This document shows positions 35,571 through 45,318 of a DNA stretch of 64,000 bases, one piece after another. The stretch covers positions 62,001-126,000 of the forward strand of contig NZ_CANLYD010000015.1 of the NCBI RefSeq assembly GCF_947495315.1, given 5' to 3'. This DNA comes from an uncultured Aquimarina sp. GTDB lineage: Bacteria; Bacteroidota; Bacteroidia; Flavobacteriales; Flavobacteriaceae. A model generated the notes under the pieces. That model was given only the letters and a program-made list of their open reading frames with translations, did no database searches and had not been told where the DNA came from. Position 1 is the stretch's first letter, and the number at the start of each line of letters is the position of its first letter. The translations under genes were made by a program, and so were the position numbers.

Positions 35571-37184
35571 ATGTATAAAAGATCCTATACGTTATTGTTA
35601 ACTGCTTTTTATTTAATCTTGATTGTTAGTTGTGCTAAAAAAGGTACTATAACAGGAGGCGAAAAGGATGAAATTCCTCCCAAATTTGTGAAGGCCACTC
35701 CTCCTAATTTTTCGACAAATTTTGACAAGAATGAAATTCGGATTTATTTTGATGAATACGTAAAGCTGAAGGATCCCCAAAAACAAATCATTGTATCTCC
35801 TCCTATGGATCCCAAACCAGAGATAACACCTTTAGGAGGCGCTAGCAAATATCTGAAAATTAAATTTTTGGATACTTTATTAGAAAACACCACCTACAGT
35901 ATCAATTTTGGTCAAAGCATCGAAGATAATAATGAAGGAAACGCTAATCCATTTTTTAAATATGTTTTCTCTACTGGAGACTCATTAGATTCGCTTAGAA
36001 TACAAGGCACTGTTGGAGATGCTTTAGAGAAAAAAGCAGATCCTTTTATAACAGTTGCATTATATGAAATTGATAAAAACTACTCTGACTCCTTAGTTTT
36101 TAATGAAGTCCCCAGATATATAACAAGTACTTTAGACAGTATTAATTTTGACTTAGATAATCTAAAAGAAGGAAAATACAAGTTAATTGCTCTAAAAGAT
36201 GTTGCTACAAACTATACCTACCAACCAAAACAAGATAAAATTGGTTTTTATGAAGAGATTGTGACACTTCCTGCGGATACAGCAAAAGCCTTTAACATAG
36301 ATCTATTTAAAGAAATTCTAGATTTTAAAGCATTAAAACCAAAACAAGTATCAAAAAATTCTTTTGTTTTTGGATATAACGGTGTAGCCGATTCTATGAA
36401 GATCAACATAGTAAGTAAAACTCCAGAAAATTTTGAAACTAGAATTCTTCCGGATAAAACAAAAGATACTTTACACTATTGGTTTAGACCTTTTTTCGAG
36501 GCAGATTCGTTGATTTTTGAAGTAACCAACAGTAAAAATTTCCGAGATACTCTAGTTGCTAGATTTAAAGATCAATACAAAGACTCCATAAAACTTACGA
36601 GCAATATAAAAAGAAGTTTGGCTTTTAATCAAGATTTTACACTGTTCTCCAACACTCCTATAGAAACCATTGATGAAAAATTAATCTCATTAACAGATAA
36701 GGATACTTTAGACGTGCCATTTTCAGTGAAATTGGACAAAATTAAAAATGAAGCAATATTTACTTTCGAAAGAACAGAAAGTAATACCTATACCATGCAA
36801 TTGTTACCAGAAGCTGTTACCGATTTTGTAGGCAATGTAAATGACAGTATTAATGTTAATTTCAGAACTACAAAATTAGCAGATTATGGTACGATCTTTT
36901 TTACACTCCAAAATGTAAAAGAATATCCAGTTCTGATTCAGGCAACTGATGAAAAAGGACTATTTATTGACGAAAAAGTAGTAAATAAAGAAGAGACAAC
37001 CATTTTTGATAATTTAGATCCCGGAAAATATAATCTAAGGGTGATTTTTGATACTAATAAAAATGGAAAGTGGGATACTGGAGATTTTCTAAAAGGAATT
37101 CAGGCAGAAAAAGTAGTTTATTACCCTAAACCCATAGAAGTGAGGGCCAATTGGGAATTAAAACAAACCTTTATTTTGGAGTAA
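35571..37184 (+). CDS. Lipoprotein with N-terminal Ig-like BIG_5 domain (537 aa)
   Basis: I use the ATG at 35571 as the start because it opens the lipoprotein signal (MYKRSYTLLLTAFYLILIVSC, lipobox IVSC). A longer frame from the TTG at 35517 adds a peptide of no merit. The first domain, with IPPKFVKATPPNFSTNF and IRIYFDEYVKLKDP, is a BIG_5 bacterial Ig-like fold (PF13205). The rest is beta-rich (e.g. DPGKYNLRVIFDTNKNGKWDTG, a likely calcium loop). Role unknown; probably an outer-membrane lipoprotein. Its end overlaps the omega-amidase gene tail by 14 bp. Confidence 0.87.
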   Translation: MYKRSYTLLLTAFYLILIVSCAKKGTITGGEKDEIPPKFVKATPPNFSTNFDKNEIRIYFDEYVKLKDPQKQIIVSPPMDPKPEITPLGGASKYLKIKFLDTLLENTTYSINFGQSIEDNNEGNANPFFKYVFSTGDSLDSLRIQGTVGDALEKKADPFITVALYEIDKNYSDSLVFNEVPRYITSTLDSINFDLDNLKEGKYKLIALKDVATNYTYQPKQDKIGFYEEIVTLPADTAKAFNIDLFKEILDFKALKPKQVSKNSFVFGYNGVADSMKINIVSKTPENFETRILPDKTKDTLHYWFRPFFEADSLIFEVTNSKNFRDTLVARFKDQYKDSIKLTSNIKRSLAFNQDFTLFSNTPIETIDEKLISLTDKDTLDVPFSVKLDKIKNEAIFTFERTESNTYTMQLLPEAVTDFVGNVNDSINVNFRTTKLADYGTIFFTLQNVKEYPVLIQATDEKGLFIDEKVVNKEETTIFDNLDPGKYNLRVIFDTNKNGKWDTGDFLKGIQAEKVVYYPKPIEVRANWELKQTFILE

Positions 37185-37962
37185 TCCGAAAGTTATCCGC
37201 ATCATCCAGAAAAGGTAATTTTTTACGAGTATTTTCGATATGGGATTTGTTCAGAGTTGCACATAATATCGCCTCTCTTTCAATTGGATTTTCTTCTAAA
37301 ACAGAATTTCCCAGCACATCATAAACAGCAGAATGACCATTATACTCATACCCTTTTCCATCAAGACCTACTCGATTGACACCAATGCAATACGACATAT
37401 TCTCAATAGCTCTTGCTTTTAGAAGTGTATCCCAGGCATTCACTCGTGGTTTTGGCCAACTGGCTACATAAAGTAATACATCATATCCAGATGTATTTCT
37501 TGCCCAAACGGGAAATCTAAGATCATAACAAATTTGTGGTTTAATTTTCCAGCCTTTATAAAGTATAATTACTTCTTCATCACCAGCTGTAAATACTTCT
37601 TCTTCTTTTGCTAATGTAAATAATTGATGCTTGTCATATTTTTGGATAGTACCATCAGGTCTTACAAAAAGAAAGCGGTTAAAATACCCTTCAGCGTCTT
37701 TTATGATAATACTTCCCGCAATAGCGCAATCTTTTTCTTTAGCCAAATTTCTTAACCAGCGTATCGTTTCACCATCCATAGTCTCAGCAACTTCAACAGC
37801 GTTCATCGTAAACCCGGTATTGAACATCTCTGGTAAAATAATCAAATCTGTCTCCCTATTTACGGATCTGATTTTTTGTTCAAAAACCGTCCTGTTCTGG
37901 ATTGGATTTTCCCAAGCTAAATGAGATTGGATTAAGACAATGTTTAAGGTAGTAGTATTCAT
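37171..37962 (-). CDS. Omega-amidase / nitrilase-family amidohydrolase
   Basis: The 263-aa cytosolic enzyme belongs to the nitrilase superfamily (Nit2/YafV-like). The Glu-Lys-Cys triad is visible: Glu in LIILPEMFNTGF, Lys in IQKYDKHQLF, and Cys in KPQICYDLRFPVWAR. The most likely reaction is removal of ammonia from alpha-ketoglutaramate or ketosuccinamate, as in other proteins of this group, though the substrate is inferred. The gene ends inside the tail of the BIG_5 lipoprotein gene on the other strand. Confidence 0.92.
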   Translation of the reverse strand: MNTTTLNIVLIQSHLAWENPIQNRTVFEQKIRSVNRETDLIILPEMFNTGFTMNAVEVAETMDGETIRWLRNLAKEKDCAIAGSIIIKDAEGYFNRFLFVRPDGTIQKYDKHQLFTLAKEEEVFTAGDEEVIILYKGWKIKPQICYDLRFPVWARNTSGYDVLLYVASWPKPRVNAWDTLLKARAIENMSYCIGVNRVGLDGKGYEYNGHSAVYDVLGNSVLEENPIEREAILCATLNKSHIENTRKKLPFLDDADNFRITPK

Positions 37963-38008
37963 AAGTTAAAAATAATGAAATCCTAGGTTCTAAAAAGAAC
38001 ACAACGAA

Positions 38009-38473
38009 CTATTCCTCTTCGTCAGCAATAACAATATTCTCGAAATGAGCTGTTTTCTTTTTAGAGGAAATAGTGATGTTATCTATTTGAGATTTTTCAA
38101 TTTTATCAATATCCTGTTCTTCAATAACAAAATCTATTTGAGTTACACTTCTATTAGAAACATTAGAAAAGTCTGACTCTATTTCTTGCATATCCGAAAC
38201 TAGATTTAATTCGAAATTTCTGCCTTTAATTAAAAGGTTTGCTCCTTTCCAGGTTTTAATATGAAAACTCCCTAAAATAATTGTTTTTACGTAGTAATAA
38301 CCTGCTAACTCAATAACATCCATGTAGATTTCATTCAATGGAGAAGAAGCAAATCGAGTACCTTCAACTTTAATAATAATATCCTCAGTATAGGTATCCA
38401 CATGTAATTTTTCCATAGCTCTTACATTACCAAGAGCCGCTTGCACTTTTAGGATAGAATGTTTTAAACTCAT
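38009..38473 (-). CDS. Hypothetical protein (154 aa)
   Basis: I do not recognise a family. It has no signal peptide or membrane helix. The sequence is probably beta-rich (TEDIIIKVEGTRFASSPLNEIYMDVIEL, YYVKTIILGSFHIKTWKGANLLIKG) with an acidic C-terminus (ENIVIADEEE). It follows a short gap after the omega-amidase gene on the same strand (47 bp), so they may be co-transcribed in the order MarR, this gene, amidase, though 130 bp separates it from marR. Confidence 0.65.
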   Translation of the reverse strand: MSLKHSILKVQAALGNVRAMEKLHVDTYTEDIIIKVEGTRFASSPLNEIYMDVIELAGYYYVKTIILGSFHIKTWKGANLLIKGRNFELNLVSDMQEIESDFSNVSNRSVTQIDFVIEEQDIDKIEKSQIDNITISSKKKTAHFENIVIADEEE

Positions 38474-38603
38474 AATTAAGGTTTAGATCCCAAAAATAAC
38501 TTTTCATTTGGAATCATAAGCATAGTCATTTAGATTTTACAAGTTTAATTTATTATGACATTTGAGTTAAACCAAAATTTTTAAAGATTAGATTTATCTT
38601 ACT

Positions 38604-39239
38604 TTATCTAGAATACTTTTCAATTATCACTTCTAAATCCTTTTCTTCTTCTAAATAGATTGGCAGATGAAAATCATCCAATTTTTTAAGAGTATTCAAT
38701 AATAATAACTGCTCGCTCTGTGTTAGACAACCACTTACCATTTTTGCGGCTTTACTTGCTTCGCCGTATGCCATAATTACATTTTCTTCTCCCTTTTTTG
38801 TCAAGCGTAAAAGTTTACTTCTCTTATCATCGGGATTTGGAAATTGTTCTATGATTTCATTTTTTAAAAGTCTCTTAATAACTTCCATTCCAGAAGATTT
38901 ATCATAGACCATTTTTCTTATTAAATCTGTTTTACCTATCTCTCCTGATCGATGAAGAATAGCAGTAAAAGCAAAATCCATATCAGTAGTAAATGGTAAA
39001 TCAACTAATGCCGATTTAATGTATGTATTAGAATATCTACTTAATCTACCAATGTGTGCAGCTATTTCAGCTTCTCGACTATGATCTGTAATAGTATAAT
39101 CTTCTGTAGCACTAGTTTGGTCCATACGCTTAGAAAGCCAGTTTACAAATGATTTTAGATCCATATCCTTGCTTTTTCGCTCATGCACAAACTCTCCTAC
39201 TAGGTCTACCAACTGCTTAATTAATTCGTAAATCTTCAT
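38604..39239 (-). CDS. MarR-family transcriptional regulator
   Basis: The 211-aa protein has a winged-helix DNA-binding domain (about residues 90-165; IGKTDLIRKMVYDKSSGMEV is the recognition helix region, and PNPDDKRSKLLRLTKKGEE the wing with the D-x-R-S motif). Helices on either side would form the dimer. The ligand is unknown. It faces a TonB receptor gene with 147 bp between, so control of that receptor is a reasonable guess. A TAATTTTG box at 39,268-39,275 on the minus strand could be its own -7 element. Confidence 0.9.
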   Translation of the reverse strand: MKIYELIKQLVDLVGEFVHERKSKDMDLKSFVNWLSKRMDQTSATEDYTITDHSREAEIAAHIGRLSRYSNTYIKSALVDLPFTTDMDFAFTAILHRSGEIGKTDLIRKMVYDKSSGMEVIKRLLKNEIIEQFPNPDDKRSKLLRLTKKGEENVIMAYGEASKAAKMVSGCLTQSEQLLLLNTLKKLDDFHLPIYLEEEKDLEVIIEKYSR

Positions 39240-39267
39240 TAAAACTATTTTTTAACACTAAATTATA

Positions 39268-39275
39268 CAAAATTA
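39268..39275 (-). promoter_or_regulatory. -7 promoter box of the marR gene
   Basis: The minus strand reads TAATTTTG (TAnnTTTG), about 30 bp before the ATG at 39239. Confidence 0.45.
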
Positions 39276-39386
39276 CTATTATATAATACATAATTGTTTA
39301 ATATTTGCAATAAAAAATTAAACAAAAAATTCGTGATTACTACATTATTCATATTAAAACTCTAAAACCACTAAAAAACTATTGCT

Positions 39387-41744
39387 ATGAATATCAAAAG
39401 TACTGCTTTAATATTTTCTTTACTATTTGTCTGTAATATACAGGCTCAAGTATATGGGGAACTTTCTGGTAATGTTACTGATCAGACAGGTCAACCTGTT
39501 TTAGGCGCTTCTATCCTAATTGAAGGCACAGAAAAAGGTGCACAAACAGATTTTGATGGAAATTATCGTATAGAAAACATTATCCCAGGATCTTATAACC
39601 TGACCGCCAGTTATATTGGGTTTCAAACACAGACAAAATTTAATATCATTGTTAAATCAAAAGGAACTCCCACGTATAATTTTGTTCTAAAAGAATCTGC
39701 GGAAGCCTTAGAGGAAGTTGTGATTAGTAACCTAAATAGAATTAGTAGGCCTAAAGAAACACCGCTTTCTATTCAAACACTCTCTGCGGTAGAAATTGCT
39801 ACGTATCCAGGAAGCAATAATGACGTAGTGCAAGTTGCTCAAACACTTCCTGGTGTTTCTCCTTCCATTGGTGGTTTTCGTAATGATTTGATAATTCGTG
39901 GTGGTGCTCCAAATGAAACTGTTTACTATCTAGACGGAATGGAAGTGCCTAATATTAATCATTTTAGCACACAAGGTAGCGCAGGAGGCCCTGTAGGACT
40001 TATCAATGTATCCTTTATAGACAATGTTACTTTATCGACTTCAGCTTTTGGTACACAATATGATAATCCGCTTTCTGGAGTATTACAATTTAGTCAACGC
40101 AAAGGAAATAACAAGGATTTTGGTGGTAATTTTAGAATAAGTGCTAGTGAAGCAGCGCTAACATTAGAGGGACCTCTTTTTAAAGGAAAGAATAATGAAG
40201 AATCAAAAACTACATTTTTAGTATCTGCAAGACGAAGTTATCTTCAATTTTTATTCGAAGTGATTGGACTTCCTTTTAGACCTAACTACTGGGATTATCA
40301 ATATAAAATAAATCACAAAATCAACGCTTATAATGATATCAGCCTTATAGGTTTAGGATCAATTGATGACTTCTCTGTAGAATCACCTGAAGATTTTGAT
40401 GCTGAACAGCAAGCCCAACTAGAGCAAGCTCCATTTATCCAACAACGTACGAATGCTATTGGATTATCCTGGAAAAATAGATTTAAAGATGGTTCTGGTT
40501 TTATGGAAACTACTATAAGTAACAACACCTTAATGAATGAATTCACTAGATATGAAGATCCTGAAAATGAGACCGGAGTAATTTTTAGTAACGATGCTAC
40601 CGAATCAGAAACTAAACTTAGATATCAATTAACAAAGTTTTTTGGTGATTGGAAATTGACTACAGGTTTTAATGTGCAATACTCTGATTACAATAATGAA
40701 ACAATAAATCTAACAGATAATAATATTTTTAATACAGAAATTGACTTCTTCAAATATGGTCTATTTGCGAATATGACTAAGTCATTTTTTAACGATAAAT
40801 TAGATCTATCTTTTGGTTTTAGAATGGATGACGATAGTTTTACAGAGGAGGATAATTTACTCTCAACATTCTCTCCTCGATTCTCTTTGTCATATAAATT
40901 TAAGGAAAACTGGAGGCTAAATGGTTCTTTAGGAAGATATTATAAACTACCTCCATATACCATTTTAGGCTTTAGAAATAATGACAATACACTTGTAAAC
41001 CAAGATGTGACATATACAGTAAGTGATCATTATGTTTTAGGACTGCAACATGATTTTAGCCCTTCATCCAGTATTTCTTTAGAAGGGTTTTACAAGCGTT
41101 ATGATGATTATCCAGTTTCTATTTTAGACGGAGTGTCACTGGCTAACAAAGGAGCCGATTTTGAAATATTAGGAAGCGAAGATGTTGCTACAGTTGGAAA
41201 AGGAAGAAGCTATGGAGCAGAACTTCAATTTCAGCAAAAGCTTTCTAATAATTTCTATGGAATTTTTGCCTATACCTTGTTCTACAGTGAATTTACTGGT
41301 TTTGACAGAGATGTATATCTTCCATCAGTATGGGATAGTCGTCATCTGGTTTCATTTACTGGAGGATATAAACTAAAGGGAAATTGGGAAATAAGTGCCA
41401 GATATCGTTTTGCTGGAGAAACACCTTTTGTACCCACGGATGAGGACGCTACCCTTTCTAATTATCCAGAAGTTATATTGGATTATGATCGTTTGGGCGA
41501 AGAAAAGTTAAACATTTTTAGTCAGCTTGATTTACGAATTGACAAAAAATGGAATTTTAAAAATTTATCACTAGATGTGTTTATAGAAGCACAAAATATA
41601 TTAGGCCAGCAAACTCCACAACCTACTCAGTTTGGGCTTACTCGAGATACAAACGGAGCAATTATAGAGCCTAGAAGTTTAACAGCAATAGAAACAGAAG
41701 CCAGTCAAATTATACCTAGTATTGGGATTGTTATAGATTTTTAA
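39387..41744 (+). CDS. TonB-dependent receptor with carboxypeptidase-regulatory domain (785 aa)
   Basis: Signal peptide ending IQAQ (residues 1-21). The carboxypeptidase-regulatory-like domain (about 24-110: LSGNVTDQTGQPVLGASI, TDFDGNYRIENIIPGSYNL) precedes a plug (about 115-230: IIRGGAPNETVYYLDGMEVP) and a 22-strand barrel ending in IGIVIDF with a terminal aromatic residue. It should import an unknown siderophore, metal complex or organic nutrient. It is relatively short for a SusC-like receptor and has no SusD gene beside it, so a small ligand is more likely than a glycan. It faces a MarR regulator gene. It lies 165 bp before ileS. Confidence 0.92.
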   Translation: MNIKSTALIFSLLFVCNIQAQVYGELSGNVTDQTGQPVLGASILIEGTEKGAQTDFDGNYRIENIIPGSYNLTASYIGFQTQTKFNIIVKSKGTPTYNFVLKESAEALEEVVISNLNRISRPKETPLSIQTLSAVEIATYPGSNNDVVQVAQTLPGVSPSIGGFRNDLIIRGGAPNETVYYLDGMEVPNINHFSTQGSAGGPVGLINVSFIDNVTLSTSAFGTQYDNPLSGVLQFSQRKGNNKDFGGNFRISASEAALTLEGPLFKGKNNEESKTTFLVSARRSYLQFLFEVIGLPFRPNYWDYQYKINHKINAYNDISLIGLGSIDDFSVESPEDFDAEQQAQLEQAPFIQQRTNAIGLSWKNRFKDGSGFMETTISNNTLMNEFTRYEDPENETGVIFSNDATESETKLRYQLTKFFGDWKLTTGFNVQYSDYNNETINLTDNNIFNTEIDFFKYGLFANMTKSFFNDKLDLSFGFRMDDDSFTEEDNLLSTFSPRFSLSYKFKENWRLNGSLGRYYKLPPYTILGFRNNDNTLVNQDVTYTVSDHYVLGLQHDFSPSSSISLEGFYKRYDDYPVSILDGVSLANKGADFEILGSEDVATVGKGRSYGAELQFQQKLSNNFYGIFAYTLFYSEFTGFDRDVYLPSVWDSRHLVSFTGGYKLKGNWEISARYRFAGETPFVPTDEDATLSNYPEVILDYDRLGEEKLNIFSQLDLRIDKKWNFKNLSLDVFIEAQNILGQQTPQPTQFGLTRDTNGAIIEPRSLTAIETEASQIIPSIGIVIDF

Positions 41745-41876
41745 AAGACCAAAAAAAATCATAAATATATCTTGCTTTTTTAGTAAATAGTAAAGGTCGT
41801 GTTAAAAAACAATACACCTATATAAATTATTTCATATCGCAGGGTCATTTCGCCCTTCTTTTTTCCAGAAAATCCT

Positions 41877-41884
41877 TATTTTCG
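41877..41884 (+). promoter_or_regulatory. Possible -7 promoter box of ileS
   Basis: TATTTTCG differs from TAnnTTTG by one base, 25 bp before the ileS ATG. Confidence 0.35.
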
Positions 41885-41909
41885 CACACTTAATAGAAAG
41901 AACGATCAA

Positions 41910-44900
41910 ATGAGCACGAAGTTTCCTGAGTATAAAGGACTTGACTTGCCAAAAGTGGCAGATGATATACTAGAATTCTGGCAACAGAATAATATTTTCG
42001 AGAAGAGTATTTCTGAGCGAGAAGATGCGACTCCTTTTGTCTTTTTTGAAGGACCACCATCTGCAAATGGATTACCAGGAATTCACCACGTAATGGCTCG
42101 CGCGATTAAAGATATTTTCTGTCGTTATAAAACCCAAAAAGGATATCAGGTTAAACGTAAAGCTGGTTGGGATACACACGGACTTCCTGTAGAATTGGGT
42201 GTCGAGAAAGAATTAGGCATCACTAAAGAAGATATTGGTAAAAAAATTACTGTAGAAGAATATAACGAAGCTTGTAAAAAAGCAGTGATGCGTTATACAG
42301 ATATCTGGAATGACCTTACCGAAAAAATCGGATATTGGGTAGATATGGAAGATCCATATATCACCTATAAGTCCAAGTATATGGAAACCGTATGGTGGTT
42401 ACTTGCTGAAATCTATAAGAAAGGATTATTATACAAAGGATATACGATACAACCCTATTCTCCAAAAGCTGGAACTGGATTAAGTTCACATGAATTAAAT
42501 CAGCCTGGAACCTATCAGGATGTCACGGATACAACTGTTGTAGCTCAGTTTAAAACCAAAAAAGAAACACTTCCTTCATTCTTAACAGATGTGGCTGGTG
42601 ATATTTATTTCTTAGCCTGGACTACTACTCCATGGACATTACCCTCTAATACTGCATTAACCGTTGGACCAAAGATTGATTATGTAGTTGTAAAAACTTT
42701 CAATCAATACACTTTTGAACCGATTAATGTGATTCTGGCTAAAAATCTAGTTGGAAAACAGTTTGGTGGAAAATTTGTCCTAGCAGAAAGCGAAGAAGAT
42801 TTAAATGCTTTTAAAGAAGGTGATAAAAAAATTCCTTATTTCTTACTAAAAGAATTTAAAGGAGCTGATCTTGTAGAGATACGTTACGAACAACTACTAG
42901 ACTATGCTACACCTTACAACAATCCGGAGAATGCGTTTAGAGTAATCTCTGGTGATTTTGTAACTACAGAAGATGGTACTGGTATTGTACATACTGCTCC
43001 TACTTTTGGTGCAGATGATGCTATGGTGGCTAAACAAGCCACACCAGAAGTTCCTCCATTACTTGTAAAAGACGATAATGACAACCTTGTTCCATTAGTT
43101 GATCTACAAGGTAAATTCACCAAACATGTTGGTGAATTTGGTGGTAAGTATGTAAAAAATGAATATTACAATGATGGTGAAGCTCCAGAGAAATCTGTAG
43201 ATGTAGAGATTGCTATCAAGTTAAAAATAGAAAACAAAGCCTTTAAGGTTGAGAAGTATGTTCACAGTTATCCTAACTGCTGGCGTACAGACAAACCTGT
43301 TTTGTATTACCCATTAGATTCCTGGTTTATAAAAGTAACCGATTTTAAGGATCGCATGCACGAATTGAACTTAGGCATCAACTGGAAACCAAAAGCAACA
43401 GGAGAAGGACGTTTTGGAAATTGGCTAGCGAATGCCAATGATTGGAACTTATCTAGATCACGTTTCTGGGGAATTCCTTTACCGATCTGGCGAACAGAAG
43501 ACGGTAAAGAAGAAATAATGATCGGTTCTGTAGAAGAACTAAAGGCTGAAATGCAAAAAGCTGTAGATGCTGGTATTCTGGAAGCCGATATTTTTGCAGA
43601 TTTTGTTATTGGAGATATGAGTGAGGAAAACTATGACAAGATAGATCTTCATAAAAATGTAGTAGATAAGATTACGCTAGTTTCCCCTTCTGGAAAACCA
43701 ATGAAACGCGAAAGCGATTTGATCGATGTATGGTTTGATTCTGGATCCATGCCATATGCACAATGGCATTATCCTTTTGAAAATAAGGAGAAGGTAGAAT
43801 CTGGTGAGAGAAAAGCAGATTTTATAGCAGAAGGTGTGGATCAAACTCGTGGATGGTTCTATACACTGCACGCCATCGGAACAATGATTTTTGATGACGT
43901 TGCCTATAAAAATGTAGTATCTAATGGTTTGGTACTAGATAAGAATGGTCAGAAAATGTCCAAGAGATTAGGTAATGCTGTAGATCCTTTTGAGACCTTA
44001 AAAGCATATGGTCCAGATGCCACCAGATGGTATATGATTAGTAATGCCAATCCTTGGGACAATCTAAAATTTGATTCGGAAGGAATTGCAGAAGTGCGTC
44101 GTAAGTTTTTCGGTACTTTATATAATACGTATTCGTTCTTTACACTGTATGCCAATATTGATAATTTCACCTATGCAGAAGCTGATATTCCATTAGCAGA
44201 ACGTCCGGAGATCGATCGATGGATTTTAAGTGAGTTGCATACGTTAATTAAAAGCGTAGACGAATATTACAATGAATATGAGCCCACAAAAGCTACCAGA
44301 GCTATTTCTGATTTTGTTCAGGAAAACTTAAGTAACTGGTTTGTCCGTTTGAGTAGAAGAAGATATTGGAAAGGTGATTACCAAAAAGATAAAATATCTG
44401 CATATCAGACTTTATATACATGCATGCTTACAATAGCAAAACTTGGAGCACCGGTAGCACCATTTTTTATGGATCGTTTGTATAAGGATCTTATCTCTAA
44501 TTCGGGTCAAAAAACTTTTGAAAGTGTTCATCTTGCGCATTTCCCGGAATATGATAGTTCATTTGTAGATAAAGCTTTGGAGCACAAAATGCAAAAGGCA
44601 CAATCTGTATGTTCTTTGGTTCTTTCTTTACGTCAAAAAGAAAAGATCAAAGTACGTCAACCATTACAGAGAATAATGATTCCTGTATTAAACGAAGCAG
44701 ACAAAGCTGAGATAAATGACATTGCCGATTTAATAAAAAGTGAAGTAAATGTTAAAGAAATAGAGCTGATTGACGATGCTTCAGGGATATTGGTGAAGCA
44801 AATAAAACCAAATTTCAAAAATTTAGGCCCTCGTTTTGGGAAAGATATGAAATTGATTGCCAGAGAGATACAGTCTTTTGATCAAGAAGCAATCAAAATT

Positions 44901-45314
44901 CTTGAACAAACTGGAAGTTTTGATATAGAAATTAATAATAAAATTATTACTTTAGGAACCGATGATGTAGAAATCAGTTCTCAGGATATTGAGGGTTGGT
45001 TAGTTGCAAATTCAGGAACTCTAACAGTAGCATTGGACATAACCATAACTCCAGTGCTCAAAAAAGAAGGGATTGCCAGAGAGCTTGTAAACAGAATCCA
45101 AAATATCCGAAAGGACAGTGGATTAGAGGTGACTGATCGAATAGAAATTGTAATAAAGGAAAACAAATCGATACAAGAAGCCGTTGCAACTAATGAAGCA
45201 TACATCAAGAATGAAACCTTAACCGAGACAATTGAATTTGCAACAGATGTAATAAATGGTACAGAAATTGCGTTTGACGACATTGCAACCCAATTGGTAA
45301 TTAAAAAACAATAA
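41910..45314 (+). CDS. ileS: Isoleucine--tRNA ligase, IleRS2 type with GIHH signature
   Basis: This large class I synthetase (1134 aa) charges tRNA-Ile and edits misacylated valine. Its length and sequence fit the eukaryote-like IleRS2 group, associated with mupirocin resistance. The HIGH motif, expected as HxGH, instead reads GIHH at residues 57-60 (SANGLPGIHHVMARAIKD), a rearranged form. The KMSKR loop is intact (NGQKMSKRLGNAVDP). The editing domain is recognisable by LAWTTTPWTLPSNTAL and TGIVHTAPTFGADD. The C-terminal anticodon-binding part is long. It starts an apparent operon with a DksA-like gene 5 bp downstream. Confidence 0.97.
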   Translation: MSTKFPEYKGLDLPKVADDILEFWQQNNIFEKSISEREDATPFVFFEGPPSANGLPGIHHVMARAIKDIFCRYKTQKGYQVKRKAGWDTHGLPVELGVEKELGITKEDIGKKITVEEYNEACKKAVMRYTDIWNDLTEKIGYWVDMEDPYITYKSKYMETVWWLLAEIYKKGLLYKGYTIQPYSPKAGTGLSSHELNQPGTYQDVTDTTVVAQFKTKKETLPSFLTDVAGDIYFLAWTTTPWTLPSNTALTVGPKIDYVVVKTFNQYTFEPINVILAKNLVGKQFGGKFVLAESEEDLNAFKEGDKKIPYFLLKEFKGADLVEIRYEQLLDYATPYNNPENAFRVISGDFVTTEDGTGIVHTAPTFGADDAMVAKQATPEVPPLLVKDDNDNLVPLVDLQGKFTKHVGEFGGKYVKNEYYNDGEAPEKSVDVEIAIKLKIENKAFKVEKYVHSYPNCWRTDKPVLYYPLDSWFIKVTDFKDRMHELNLGINWKPKATGEGRFGNWLANANDWNLSRSRFWGIPLPIWRTEDGKEEIMIGSVEELKAEMQKAVDAGILEADIFADFVIGDMSEENYDKIDLHKNVVDKITLVSPSGKPMKRESDLIDVWFDSGSMPYAQWHYPFENKEKVESGERKADFIAEGVDQTRGWFYTLHAIGTMIFDDVAYKNVVSNGLVLDKNGQKMSKRLGNAVDPFETLKAYGPDATRWYMISNANPWDNLKFDSEGIAEVRRKFFGTLYNTYSFFTLYANIDNFTYAEADIPLAERPEIDRWILSELHTLIKSVDEYYNEYEPTKATRAISDFVQENLSNWFVRLSRRRYWKGDYQKDKISAYQTLYTCMLTIAKLGAPVAPFFMDRLYKDLISNSGQKTFESVHLAHFPEYDSSFVDKALEHKMQKAQSVCSLVLSLRQKEKIKVRQPLQRIMIPVLNEADKAEINDIADLIKSEVNVKEIELIDDASGILVKQIKPNFKNLGPRFGKDMKLIAREIQSFDQEAIKILEQTGSFDIEINNKIITLGTDDVEISSQDIEGWLVANSGTLTVALDITITPVLKKEGIARELVNRIQNIRKDSGLEVTDRIEIVIKENKSIQEAVATNEAYIKNETLTETIEFATDVINGTEIAFDDIATQLVIKKQ

Positions 45315-45318
45315 GAGT

